64,000 nt of DNA from JALHMI01 sp964598535 (GTDB lineage Bacteria; Planctomycetota; Planctomycetia; Pirellulales; PALSA-1355), in assembly GCA_964598535.1 (NCBI GenBank), contig CAZRCI010000005.1, positions 124,001 to 188,000 on the forward strand. The letters run 5' to 3'. The position numbers and the translations under genes were made by a program. Positions 17,679 to 26,421 of the stretch are shown here, in pieces (position 1 is the stretch's first letter; each line of letters starts with the position of its first letter). The notes beneath the pieces were generated by a model. That model had not been told where the DNA came from. It did no database searches and was given only the letters and a program-made list of their open reading frames with translations.

Positions 17679-19775
17679 ATGAGCGAATCGACCACCCGAT
17701 CTAGCCGGCCACGCGGACTCACGTGGGGCTTTCGTTCCGCGGCCTTTGCGGTGGTTGTCGCGTCACAATTTGCGGTTCCGGCTTGGTTGTCGGCCGAGCC
17801 GACGAGCCCCAGCACGACCGACCGGCACGTGACTCGGGCGATCACCTTTCTGATGAACCGGGAGCATCTGACTCGGCACCCGCTGGACAACGAGATCAGC
17901 GGTCGGTGGATGGATAACTACCTCAAGATGCTCGATCCGCGGAAGGTGTTCTTCACGCAAGCGGACATCGATTCTTGGAATGCCTATCGCGATCAACTCG
18001 ACGACATGGCGCTCAAGGGTGATACGTCGTTTGCGTACCGTGTTTTCCAGCAGTTTCTGGAGCGGATCGACCAGCGCGTCAGGCTGGTGAATGAACTGGT
18101 GCGCGAACCTCACGATTTCACCGTTGACGAGGTGCTCGAGACCGATCCCGACACGATCGGTTGGGCCAAGAGCGATGCCGAGATACGGGATCGTTGGCGG
18201 CGGCGCATCAAGTACGAGATGCTGGACCTGGAAGCCGACAAGAAGATGACCGGCAAAGAAGCGCAGGACAAGATCGCCAAGCGCTACACGCACTTGGCCA
18301 AGCGGATGCGTCAGACCGACAATAACGAGCTGTTGGAGATGTATCTCACCGCGCTTACGACCGGTTACGATCCGCACACCAGCTATATGTCGGCCGACTC
18401 GCTGAACAATTTCGAAATTCAGATGCGTCTGAATCTCGAGGGCATCGGCGCCGCCCTGGAAGCTCCGGACGGTGAGACGGTCGTGAAAAAGATCATTCCC
18501 GGCGGCGCCGCCGCGAAAGACGGGCGGTTGAAGGTTGAAGACCGTATTGTCGGCGTAGGGCAGGGCAATGAAGGCGCGATCGTCGACGTCAGTGAAATGA
18601 AGCTCAACGACGTCGTGAAGCTCATTCGCGGTCCCCAGAACAGCACCGTCCGTCTGAAGGTCATTCCCAAGGGCGACAAGGACCCTCAGATCTACAATAT
18701 CGTTCGCCAGCAGATCGCGCTCACCGATCAGGAAGCGCGTAGCGAAATTCTGGAAGCCGGCAAAAAGCCCAACGGCCAGCCGTACAAGGTGGGAGTGATC
18801 AATCTGCCCAGCTTCTACATGGACATGAGCGGCGCTCGCACCGGTCGCGATGATTACAAGAGCACCACGCGTGATGTCGCCCGATTGTTGGCCGAATTCA
18901 AGCAGAAGGGCGTGGACGCCGTCGTCATCGACTTGCGCTTCAACGGCGGCGGCTCGCTGACCGAGTCGATCAACTTGACCGGCCTGTTCATCGATACCGG
19001 ACCGGTTGTGCAGGTGAAGGACTTTGACGGACAAAAGACGCAATACGACGACACCGATCGCGGCGTTGCCTGGGACGGCCCGTTGGTGGTGCTGACCAGC
19101 AAGTTTAGCGCCAGCGCCAGCGAGATCTTTGCCGGCGCGATTCAGGACTATCAGCGGGGGTTGATCGTTGGCGACGAAGCCACGCACGGCAAGGGCACCG
19201 TCCAAAGCCTCCTCGATCTGAGCCAACGGCTCTATCGCGGCCTGGCGAATGCTCCGGCCCTGGGGGCGCTCAAGATCACGATGCAGCAGTTCTATCGCCC
19301 GGATGGCGATAGCACGCAGAATCGCGGCGTTCTGTCGGACATCGTGCTCCCGTCATTGATCGGGCAGCTAGATGTTGGCGAGGCAAGCCTCGACTATGCC
19401 ATGAAGTTCGATAAGGTCGAGCCGGCCCAATATGCTCGGTACAACATGGTGACGCCGGGGCTGCTCGATGAGCTGCGCCACCGTTCGCAAGCTCGCCGGG
19501 AGCAATCGGACGACTTCAAGAAGGTGTTGGCCGACATCCAGCGGTTCAACGCGCAGAAGGAGCGGAAGACGGTCTCGCTCAATCGCGAGAAGTTTCTTGC
19601 GGAGCGCAACGAACTGACGCCGGAGAAGCAGGAGGAAGAGACCTTCGAGCAGTTGAACGATCCTCAACGGCCGGTCGTGAAGCGCGACTATTATTTCGAA
19701 GAAGTTCTCGGCATCACGACCGATTATGCCGGGATGCTTGGCAGCGCGCCCCAGGCCGCGGCTCTGAAGCGATAA
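17679..19775 (+). CDS. prc: Tail-specific periplasmic protease (S41 family, Prc/Tsp)
   Basis: Prc is a periplasmic serine protease that degrades or trims proteins from the C-terminus. The 698-residue product has a signal peptide (about residues 18-40, AAFAVVVASQFAVPAWLSA), the Tsp N-terminal helical domain with DPRKVFFTQADIDSW, a PDZ domain (about 245-330, with GIGAALEAPDGE), the S41 catalytic region with VVIDLRFNGGG, the Ser-containing block SKFSASASEIF near residue 475 and the Lys of HGKGTVQ near 505, and the C-terminal Tsp domain. Length matches E. coli Prc (682). I chose ATG 17679 for its GAGAGG ribosome site and signal peptide; an upstream in-frame ATG at 17571 would spoil the signal. 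Confidence 0.93.
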   Translation: MSESTTRSSRPRGLTWGFRSAAFAVVVASQFAVPAWLSAEPTSPSTTDRHVTRAITFLMNREHLTRHPLDNEISGRWMDNYLKMLDPRKVFFTQADIDSWNAYRDQLDDMALKGDTSFAYRVFQQFLERIDQRVRLVNELVREPHDFTVDEVLETDPDTIGWAKSDAEIRDRWRRRIKYEMLDLEADKKMTGKEAQDKIAKRYTHLAKRMRQTDNNELLEMYLTALTTGYDPHTSYMSADSLNNFEIQMRLNLEGIGAALEAPDGETVVKKIIPGGAAAKDGRLKVEDRIVGVGQGNEGAIVDVSEMKLNDVVKLIRGPQNSTVRLKVIPKGDKDPQIYNIVRQQIALTDQEARSEILEAGKKPNGQPYKVGVINLPSFYMDMSGARTGRDDYKSTTRDVARLLAEFKQKGVDAVVIDLRFNGGGSLTESINLTGLFIDTGPVVQVKDFDGQKTQYDDTDRGVAWDGPLVVLTSKFSASASEIFAGAIQDYQRGLIVGDEATHGKGTVQSLLDLSQRLYRGLANAPALGALKITMQQFYRPDGDSTQNRGVLSDIVLPSLIGQLDVGEASLDYAMKFDKVEPAQYARYNMVTPGLLDELRHRSQARREQSDDFKKVLADIQRFNAQKERKTVSLNREKFLAERNELTPEKQEEETFEQLNDPQRPVVKRDYYFEEVLGITTDYAGMLGSAPQAAALKR

Positions 19776-19898
19776 GGGACGAGCCAGGGAGGTTTCGGGA
19801 CACGCTGCTTTCCCTTTGGCCGACCAACGCAACCACACAAGCTTCCGGGGAACCTGCTTCCCCTGGAAGCTTTTTCATTTCAATTGGCGTGCGGCGTG

Positions 19899-20717
19899 TC
19901 ATGTCAGCTTCAAACGCAGGCCATCGTATGCGAGCTCGATTCCCTTGGGCAACGTGGCGTTGGTCGCCGCATGCTCCAGATCGTGCGACATGTGGGTCAA
20001 GTACGTGCGCTGGGCTCCGATCTCCTGGGCCACGGCCACGGCTTCGTCGAGACAGAAGTGCGTGGGATGCGGCGCGCGTCGCAGAGCGTCGAGGATCAGC
20101 ACGTCCAGCCCTGCTAGCAGGGCCATGCTCTCCGGTGGGATGCGGTTCGTGTCGGTGCAGTAGGCGATGTTGCCGAAACGGAAGCCGAGCACGCGAAACT
20201 TGCCGTGTTCGAGCCGCAGGGGGGTGACTTGAATGCCAAGAACCTGGAACGGCTCGGTTTCGATTTCGTGGAATTCGATTTGTGGCACGCCCCCCGCATA
20301 GGCCTTGGCCTCGTGGGCGAACGCATAGTCGAACGACTTGCGAATGCGAGCCTCGACCTGGGCTTCGCAGTATACCGGCATCGGGTGTCCCAGGTAGTAG
20401 GGGAACAGCCGCAGATCGTCCAATCCGAATACGTGGTCGGCATGGTCGTGCGTGTAGAGCGTGGCGTGCACCAGGCCGATGCCTTCGCGCAGGAGTTGCG
20501 AACGGAGGTCCGGCGTCGTGTCGACCAGCAGGTTCCCCTCTGGTAGGCCGAGCACCAGCGAGCAGCGATATCGGTGGTTGCGCGGATCGGCGCTCGTGCA
20601 CACGGGGCAACTACAGCCCACGACGGGAACGCCGACGCTGGTTCCGGTGCCCAAAAACAGGAGTTCGCCCGAAATGTCCGCGGACGCAATCGATTTGGCT
20701 GTCAGCGATTTAGCCAT
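19899..20717 (-). CDS. MBL-fold metallo-hydrolase, PhnP-like
   Basis: This 272-residue metallo-beta-lactamase-fold enzyme carries FLGTGTSVGVPVVGCSCPVC at the N-terminus, the form seen in the PhnP/cyclic phosphodiesterase group, where the cysteines bind structural zinc. The catalytic metal motif is THDHADHVFGLDD, and the later metal ligands appear in DTNRIPPESM and THMSHDLEHAA. PhnP acts on 5-phosphoribosyl 1,2-cyclic phosphate, but no phosphonate genes are here, so the substrate is open. I chose ATG 20717; a TTG at 20744 is possible. It diverges from secA, sharing an intergenic region that holds the secA promoter. Confidence 0.88.
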   Translation of the reverse strand: MAKSLTAKSIASADISGELLFLGTGTSVGVPVVGCSCPVCTSADPRNHRYRCSLVLGLPEGNLLVDTTPDLRSQLLREGIGLVHATLYTHDHADHVFGLDDLRLFPYYLGHPMPVYCEAQVEARIRKSFDYAFAHEAKAYAGGVPQIEFHEIETEPFQVLGIQVTPLRLEHGKFRVLGFRFGNIAYCTDTNRIPPESMALLAGLDVLILDALRRAPHPTHFCLDEAVAVAQEIGAQRTYLTHMSHDLEHAATNATLPKGIELAYDGLRLKLT

Positions 20718-20845
20718 ATTCAAGCAAGCGAGTTGGATTTGCAAAGAGGTTGGTGACCGGCAATTTAGAGATGCTCGCCGGCACGGCCAGCTTACGCGGT
20801 CGTTAGGTATTGAAGGAGTGCGGCCGGGGCCTGGGGGAACCGTTA

Positions 20846-20872
20846 TTGACCCCCCGGAAAAATCGCTATAAA
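20846..20872 (+). promoter_or_regulatory. Candidate secA promoter
   Basis: TTGACC (20846-20851) and TATAAA (20867-20872) are separated by 15 bases; a shifted -10 (TAAATT, 20869-20874) would give 17. It lies about 130 bases before the secA start in the divergent region between the MBL gene and secA. Confidence 0.45.
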
Positions 20873-20998
20873 TTATGATGCTTGCAAATCTTACGCCTCT
20901 CTAGCCTTCGCTCGCCCGAGGTGCTGGCCGCTATGCCGGCAGGCCCACGGGGCGTCGCTCTTTAAGGGGCATTCAGTAGCCACGACTGCGGGCCTGAC

Positions 20999-23900
20999 AT
21001 GGAACAGTTGGAACGAATTTGGGAAATCATCAGCGGCATTTTTAGCGCGATCGGTGGCGGCATCGAACGCGCGATCACGTCCCTGTTTGGTTCTTCCAAT
21101 GCCAGATATGTCAAAAAGTTACAGCCAAAAGTAGACGCGATCAACGCCCTGGAAGCAAAATTCAAGGCGATGAGCGACGACGAGCTGCACGGACTAACGG
21201 CGCATTTTCGCAACCGGCTTGGCGAAGGCGAGAGGCTCGACGATCTATTGGTCGAGGCGTTTGCCGCGGTGCGCGAGAGCGGCCGCCGGCATCTGGGCAT
21301 GCGGCATTACGACGTTCAGCTCATGGGCGGCATGATCTTGCATGGCGGAAACATCGCCGAAATGGTTACTGGCGAAGGCAAACCGTTGGTCGCCACGCTG
21401 CCCGCCTACTTGCACGCGCTCGCCGGCAAGGGCGTGCACGTCATTACCGTCAACGATTATCTCGCCCGCCGCGACATGGAGTGGATGGGTCCGCTCTATA
21501 TGGGGCTGGGAATGACGGTCGGCAATATTCAGTCGGGGATGGACTCCGGCGAGCGGCAGAAGTCCTATGCTTGCGACATCACGTACGGCACGAACAACGA
21601 ATTCGGTTTCGACTATCTGCGCGACAACATGCGTCCCGCGGCGCGCGACGACATTCGCTATCCCAAGCATTTGCAGCAGGCCCAAGGCTGGTTGCACTAC
21701 GCGATCATCGACGAAGTCGACAACATCCTGATCGACGAAGCACGCACGCCGCTAATCATTGCCGGTCCCGCGCACGACGACGTGAGCCGTTATGGCCGGG
21801 CCGACAAAATCGCTCGCCAGCTCGTCAAGGACACGCACTTCGAAGTCAAAGAAAAGGAGCACACCGTTCATCTGACCGATGAGGGGGTGCGGGCGGCTGA
21901 AAAGCTGGCCGGCGTCGAGAGCTTTTATACGTCCGGCAATATGGAATGGCCTCATCTGATCGACAACTCGCTCAAGGCGCACTACCTCTACAAGCGCGAC
22001 GTCAATTACGTGGTCATGGACGGTGAAATCATCATCGTCGACGAGTTTACCGGCCGCCTCATGCCCGGCCGTAACTGGAGCGATGGGCTCCACCAGGCCG
22101 TCGAAGCCAAAGAGGGTGTCAAGGTCAAGGAAGAGAACCAGACGCTGGCCACGATCACGTTGCAGAACTTCTTCAAGCTCTACGGCAAGATCTGCGGCAT
22201 GACCGGCACGGCCATGACCGAGGCCTCGGAATTCTGGAAGATCTACAAGCTCGACGTGATCACGGTGCCGACGAACCGGGGATTGCAGCGAATCAACCAT
22301 CCGGACGTCATCTACCGCACCGAACGGGAGAAGTTCCACGCGATTGCCGAGGAGATCGAACTGCTTAACCGCTGGGACATTCTGGATCTGACCGACGGTA
22401 CGCAACTCGTCGGCGAGATCACGATGGAAGCCCCCGAGTCGGTCGAATTGCAGCTCCGCGAGGGCAACCGCCAGCGCGACATCATCGCCAAGTCGAAGAT
22501 CAAGCACATTCAGCGTCGCGGCCGTCCGGTGTTGGTGGGTACCGTTTCGATCGAAAAGAGCGAGCGCCTGTCCGATCTGCTCGACAAGCGGGGTATCAAG
22601 CATCAGGTGCTCAACGCGAAACACCATAAGCGTGAAGCTGAAATCGTCGCCCAGGCCGGTCGCCTGGGTGCGGTTACGATCGCCACGAATATGGCCGGCC
22701 GCGGTACCGACATCATCCTCGGTGGCAATGCCGAGACCATGGCCTGGGCGCTCCTGCAAGACAAGTATGCCACGCGACTCGACGTTCCGCAGGACGAATG
22801 GAACACGCTCATCAAGGAAATCGAGACCCGCGAGAAGATGAAGGAAGAGGGCGAAGTCGTTCGTAACCTTGGCGGGTTGCACATCATCGGCACAGAACGC
22901 CACGAAGCTCGCCGCATCGATCTCCAGCTTCGCGGCCGTTGCGGTCGCCAAGGCGATCCCGGTTCGAGCCGCTTCTTCCTGTCGCTGGAAGACGACTTGA
23001 TGCGGATCTTTGCCGGTGAATGGGTCAAGAACGTTTGGACCAAGCTCGGCATCAAGGAAGGCGAAGCCATTACCAGCCGCATGGTTAGTAATCGGGTGGA
23101 AGGCGCGCAGAAGAAGGTTGAAGAACGCAACTTCGAAGTCCGTAAGAACCTCCTCGAATACGACGAGGTGATGGACGAGCAACGCAAACGCGTCTACAGC
23201 TATCGCCAACGCATTCTTGACGGGGCCAAGTGCAAGCAACTTATTCTGGAGATGATCGATAAGCAAGTCGATCGCTATATGGATGAGTTTCTCGCCCCCA
23301 ATTACGGCACCGACACCTTTACTAGTTGGGCCAGCGGCAAGCTCGCCGTCGAGCTCGACTTGCGTGACTTTCGCGATCTTGACTATGCAACCGCCGCGAG
23401 CGTGGCTAAGGACACCGCCGAACGCCAGGCGGAAAGTCAGATCTTCGAGGCCATCGAGGAGAATCTGCCCGAGGAAGAAGATCCCGCTGAATGGAACTGG
23501 GAGGCGTTGGCACGCACGCTCAACACGCGTTGGAAGCTCAACGTTCGCGACCGCGACTTGAAGAAGATCGGCCGCGAGGAGCTTTCCGAGCAACTCATCG
23601 CCAAAGCCCATCACGCAATTTCGGAGATCGATCTCTCCGAAGGTGAGCGGTTCCTGGCCGAGGACTTCGCCGTAAAAACGGCTTGCAACTGGGTTCAATA
23701 CAAGTTCGGTATCACGCTCGATTCCAAGCAGATGAGCGAGCTTGATCCGGCGTCCTTCAGGCGACTGGTTTCGGAGCGGGCGGCCAAAGCCTATGAACTG
23801 CGCGAAGTCGAGTATCCTGTGCTGGCGGGCCTCTCGCATTTCACCATTCAGGATTCGAGCGGCCACAAACGCGTCGATCGCGAGGGATTGGCCGCTTGGG

Positions 23901-24688
23901 CTCGCGATCGTTTCAACGTGACAATCGATGTCGAGGATCTCAAGTCGCGGCAGCGCGATGAGATTGCCGGATTGCTGCTCGAACACAGTAAGGCCCAGAC
24001 GCAGCAAGCTGCCGTTGCGTACAAGGAAGTTCACGAGCAGGTCGAAAAAGTCTTTCGCTCGGCAGCGCCCGATGAAACCGTGTCTATTGCCACCGGCGGC
24101 AACGGCGCGCTCAAGTCGCTGGCCGATTGGGTACGTCAGAGCCTGCAAATCGAGGTGCCGATTGAATCGCTCGAGCGGCTCAATCGTGAGCAACTCGAAC
24201 GACGCCTGGAGATAGCCGTCGAGGATCGCTACCGCCCGGAAATGACCCGCATGGAGCGGCAGCTTGTGCTGCAGATCCTGGATACCGCCTGGAAGGACCA
24301 TCTGCTGGCGATGGACCACCTGCGGAACAGCGTCGGCTTGCGCGGCTATGCCCAGGTTGATCCCAAGGTCGAGTATAAGCGTGAGGGTATGCGGACCTAC
24401 GAACTGATGTGGGGGGCGGTTGCTGAGCGTGTGACGGATTTGATCTTCCGCATGGAGCAAGTCGACGAGTCCGCGGCTGCCGCGACGTTTACCGAAGGAA
24501 CCGCGATTCACGACGAGGCTCCCGCGGCAAGTGAAATTGCGGATCAACAGCAAGCGGCCATCGACGGCACGCAGACGGATACCAAGGCGGAGCCGATTCG
24601 CAATCGGGACGCCAAGGTTGGCCGCAACGATCCGTGCCCTTGCGGGAGCGGCAAGAAGTTCAAGAACTGTCACATGCGTCAGGGATAA
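20999..24688 (+). CDS. secA: Preprotein translocase ATPase SecA, unusually long
   Basis: SecA drives secretion of unfolded proteins through SecYEG. At 1229 residues it is about 330 longer than E. coli SecA (901). Visible are the DEAD-motor segments (TGEGKP at 124-129, IIDEVDNILIDEARTP at 236-251, TNMAGRGTDI at 563-572, RGRCGRQGDPGSS at 645-657), the helical scaffold (EYDEVMDEQRKRVYSYR near 720-736, and LDTAWKDHLLAMDHLR near 1094-1109), and the C-terminal zinc SEC-C motif NDPCPCGSGKKFKNCH. Three oddities stand out. The Walker A Thr is Pro129. About 50 residues (455-506) are inserted in the motor. The helical wing is expanded to about 340 residues with four similar units. The start ATG 20999 gives a short membrane-interacting N-terminus. 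Confidence 0.96.
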   Translation: MEQLERIWEIISGIFSAIGGGIERAITSLFGSSNARYVKKLQPKVDAINALEAKFKAMSDDELHGLTAHFRNRLGEGERLDDLLVEAFAAVRESGRRHLGMRHYDVQLMGGMILHGGNIAEMVTGEGKPLVATLPAYLHALAGKGVHVITVNDYLARRDMEWMGPLYMGLGMTVGNIQSGMDSGERQKSYACDITYGTNNEFGFDYLRDNMRPAARDDIRYPKHLQQAQGWLHYAIIDEVDNILIDEARTPLIIAGPAHDDVSRYGRADKIARQLVKDTHFEVKEKEHTVHLTDEGVRAAEKLAGVESFYTSGNMEWPHLIDNSLKAHYLYKRDVNYVVMDGEIIIVDEFTGRLMPGRNWSDGLHQAVEAKEGVKVKEENQTLATITLQNFFKLYGKICGMTGTAMTEASEFWKIYKLDVITVPTNRGLQRINHPDVIYRTEREKFHAIAEEIELLNRWDILDLTDGTQLVGEITMEAPESVELQLREGNRQRDIIAKSKIKHIQRRGRPVLVGTVSIEKSERLSDLLDKRGIKHQVLNAKHHKREAEIVAQAGRLGAVTIATNMAGRGTDIILGGNAETMAWALLQDKYATRLDVPQDEWNTLIKEIETREKMKEEGEVVRNLGGLHIIGTERHEARRIDLQLRGRCGRQGDPGSSRFFLSLEDDLMRIFAGEWVKNVWTKLGIKEGEAITSRMVSNRVEGAQKKVEERNFEVRKNLLEYDEVMDEQRKRVYSYRQRILDGAKCKQLILEMIDKQVDRYMDEFLAPNYGTDTFTSWASGKLAVELDLRDFRDLDYATAASVAKDTAERQAESQIFEAIEENLPEEEDPAEWNWEALARTLNTRWKLNVRDRDLKKIGREELSEQLIAKAHHAISEIDLSEGERFLAEDFAVKTACNWVQYKFGITLDSKQMSELDPASFRRLVSERAAKAYELREVEYPVLAGLSHFTIQDSSGHKRVDREGLAAWARDRFNVTIDVEDLKSRQRDEIAGLLLEHSKAQTQQAAVAYKEVHEQVEKVFRSAAPDETVSIATGGNGALKSLADWVRQSLQIEVPIESLERLNREQLERRLEIAVEDRYRPEMTRMERQLVLQILDTAWKDHLLAMDHLRNSVGLRGYAQVDPKVEYKREGMRTYELMWGAVAERVTDLIFRMEQVDESAAAATFTEGTAIHDEAPAASEIADQQQAAIDGTQTDTKAEPIRNRDAKVGRNDPCPCGSGKKFKNCHMRQG

Positions 24689-24831
24689 ATACGCCAGGCA
24701 TGAAGGACGCGCGATTGCCAGGTGCTCCGTCCATGAAGAACCCCGCGGTAGCGCTTTGGCCTCGCTGAAAAATGTGCCGCTACGGCGCCGGCAAACACTA
24801 TTCGCACTTTGGGAAAAGGAGTTCCCCAGCG

Positions 24832-26148
24832 ATGCCGTACCTGCTGAATCTCGTCTACGCCACGCTGTTGCTTGTGGCCTCGCCGTGGATCGCCTGGCAA
24901 GCGGCGCGCACGGGCAAATACCGCAAAGGTTGGCTCAGTAAGCTGGCGGGGGAAGTGCCGCGCCGCGCGGGCCGTGCCACGTGTGTCTGGATTCATGCCG
25001 TGAGCCTGGGCGAGGTGAGTCTGATCGGCTCGCTCGTGGCCGAGATTCGCCGCCGGCATCCGGCCTGGGAGATCTGCATTTCGACCACCACGCTGACCGG
25101 TCATGCGCTGGCCAAGACGCGTTATCCCGAGCTCGCGGTATTCTACTTTCCGCTCGACTTTACGTGGGCGGTGAACCGTTCTTTGGACCGCATTCGTCCT
25201 GACGTGCTGGTGCTGGCGGAGCTTGAGCTCTGGCCGAATTTGATTCGCGCCGCCCGGCGGCGCAAGATCAAGGTCGCCGTAGTGAACGGCCGTCTGAGCG
25301 ATCGCAGCTTTCGTGGATATGCGCGCTTCGGTCGGTTTGTGCGTTCGGTGTTCGCCCAACTCGATTTGGTGGCAACGCAAAACCAGGGTTACGCTGAGCG
25401 ATTTACCGCGCTGGGATCCGTTCCGGAGCGTGTCCACGTCACCGGCTCGCTGAAATTCGACGGTGCGCAAACCGACCGCGGAAACGCGGCCACGACTCGG
25501 CTGCGCGAGCTTGCCGGTCATGAAGCGTCGGACGTGGTCTTTCTCGCAGGTAGCACACAAGATCCTGAAGAACGTTTGGCCATCGAGGCCTACCAGCATC
25601 TCTCGCCGTGCTATCCGCAGTTGCGGCTGATCATTGTCCCGCGTCATCCAGAGCGGTTTGCAGAAGTTGCTCACACGCTCACGGTTAGCGGGCTGATCTG
25701 GGAAAAGCGTAGTTCTTGGGAGTCGTGCGGTGGCAATCGGCAGGTACGCGTGCTACTCGTGGATCAAGTGGGTGAACTTGCCGCCTGGTGGGGAACCGCC
25801 ACCTGCGCGTATGTTGGCGGCAGCATGGGCGAGCGGCAGGGCCAGAACATGATCGAGCCCGCTGCATACGGTTGCGCCGTTTCATTTGGTCCCAAGACGC
25901 GTAACTTCCGCGACGTGGTTGTATCGCTGCTGGCGGCCGAAGCCGCCACCGTTGTTCACGATGGCCACGCGCTGACGGCGTTTGTCGAGCGCTGCCTGGC
26001 CGAGCCGGCCTTCGCCGCGGAGCAGGGGCGCCGCGCCGCCGCCGTCGTGGCCTCGCAAATTGGGGCCACCGCACGCACGGTGGATCTCCTGGAATCGCTT
26101 CTGGGGGGGGAGCAAGTTCGGCCATTGCTCAACCGCGCCGCCGCGTAA
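24832..26148 (+). CDS. waaA: 3-deoxy-D-manno-octulosonic acid (Kdo) transferase
   Basis: WaaA attaches Kdo from CMP-Kdo to lipid A precursor at the inner membrane. The 438-residue product begins with a single membrane anchor (NLVYATLLLVASPWIAWQAA), then WIHAVSLGEV, the family's catalytic-base region, and ELELWPNLIRAARRRKIKVAVVNGRLSDRSFRGY. The C-terminal GT-B half has FLAGSTQDPEERLAIEA, IIVPRHPERF and GGSMGERQGQNMIEPAAYGCAVSFGP. I chose ATG 24832, which has AAGGAG upstream and gives the anchor at the N-terminus; an in-frame ATG at 24772 precedes it. It follows secA by 143 bp, away from the heptose cluster. Confidence 0.95.
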   Translation: MPYLLNLVYATLLLVASPWIAWQAARTGKYRKGWLSKLAGEVPRRAGRATCVWIHAVSLGEVSLIGSLVAEIRRRHPAWEICISTTTLTGHALAKTRYPELAVFYFPLDFTWAVNRSLDRIRPDVLVLAELELWPNLIRAARRRKIKVAVVNGRLSDRSFRGYARFGRFVRSVFAQLDLVATQNQGYAERFTALGSVPERVHVTGSLKFDGAQTDRGNAATTRLRELAGHEASDVVFLAGSTQDPEERLAIEAYQHLSPCYPQLRLIIVPRHPERFAEVAHTLTVSGLIWEKRSSWESCGGNRQVRVLLVDQVGELAAWWGTATCAYVGGSMGERQGQNMIEPAAYGCAVSFGPKTRNFRDVVVSLLAAEAATVVHDGHALTAFVERCLAEPAFAAEQGRRAAAVVASQIGATARTVDLLESLLGGEQVRPLLNRAAA

Positions 26149-26255
26149 GATCGGCTCCATCCAAGCTAGCGGTGGCGGACGCTTGGAAGCTGCGAATCCC
26201 GCGGAAATTCACTCCAAGCGACTGTTGGCGATACAAGCGAATTGCCGGCTGCGCT

Positions 26256-26284
26256 TTGACACTGGAACGCGGCGGCGGTAGCCT
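26256..26284 (+). promoter_or_regulatory. Candidate promoter of the glutathione peroxidase gene
   Basis: A consensus TTGACA (26256-26261) is followed after 17 bases by TAGCCT (26279-26284), which matches the -10 poorly. It lies about 140 bases before the peroxidase start. Confidence 0.35.
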
Positions 26285-26421
26285 GCTGGAGATGGTTGAC
26301 GCCTTTCCTGGGCCTGCATTGCGAGGCAATCTGGCTGTGGGGACGCGCCGGCATTTCATGATCTACAAATTCCCCCCCAAGTTCCTTTCCATAGTAACGA
26401 CTGCCAATCGGAGGCAATTGT

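Noticed and set aside
20283..20298. TGGCACG...GCA with correct GG-N10-GC spacing.
   Set aside because: It lies inside the MBL-fold gene on the opposite strand with no gene suitably placed downstream, and the -12 half lacks TT.
21752..24673. Very long open frame (about 970 codons) antisense to secA, and similar antisense frames in the prc gene.
   Set aside because: Long antisense frames are expected opposite highly expressed GC-rich genes; their translations have no domain similarity, and secA itself is unmistakable.
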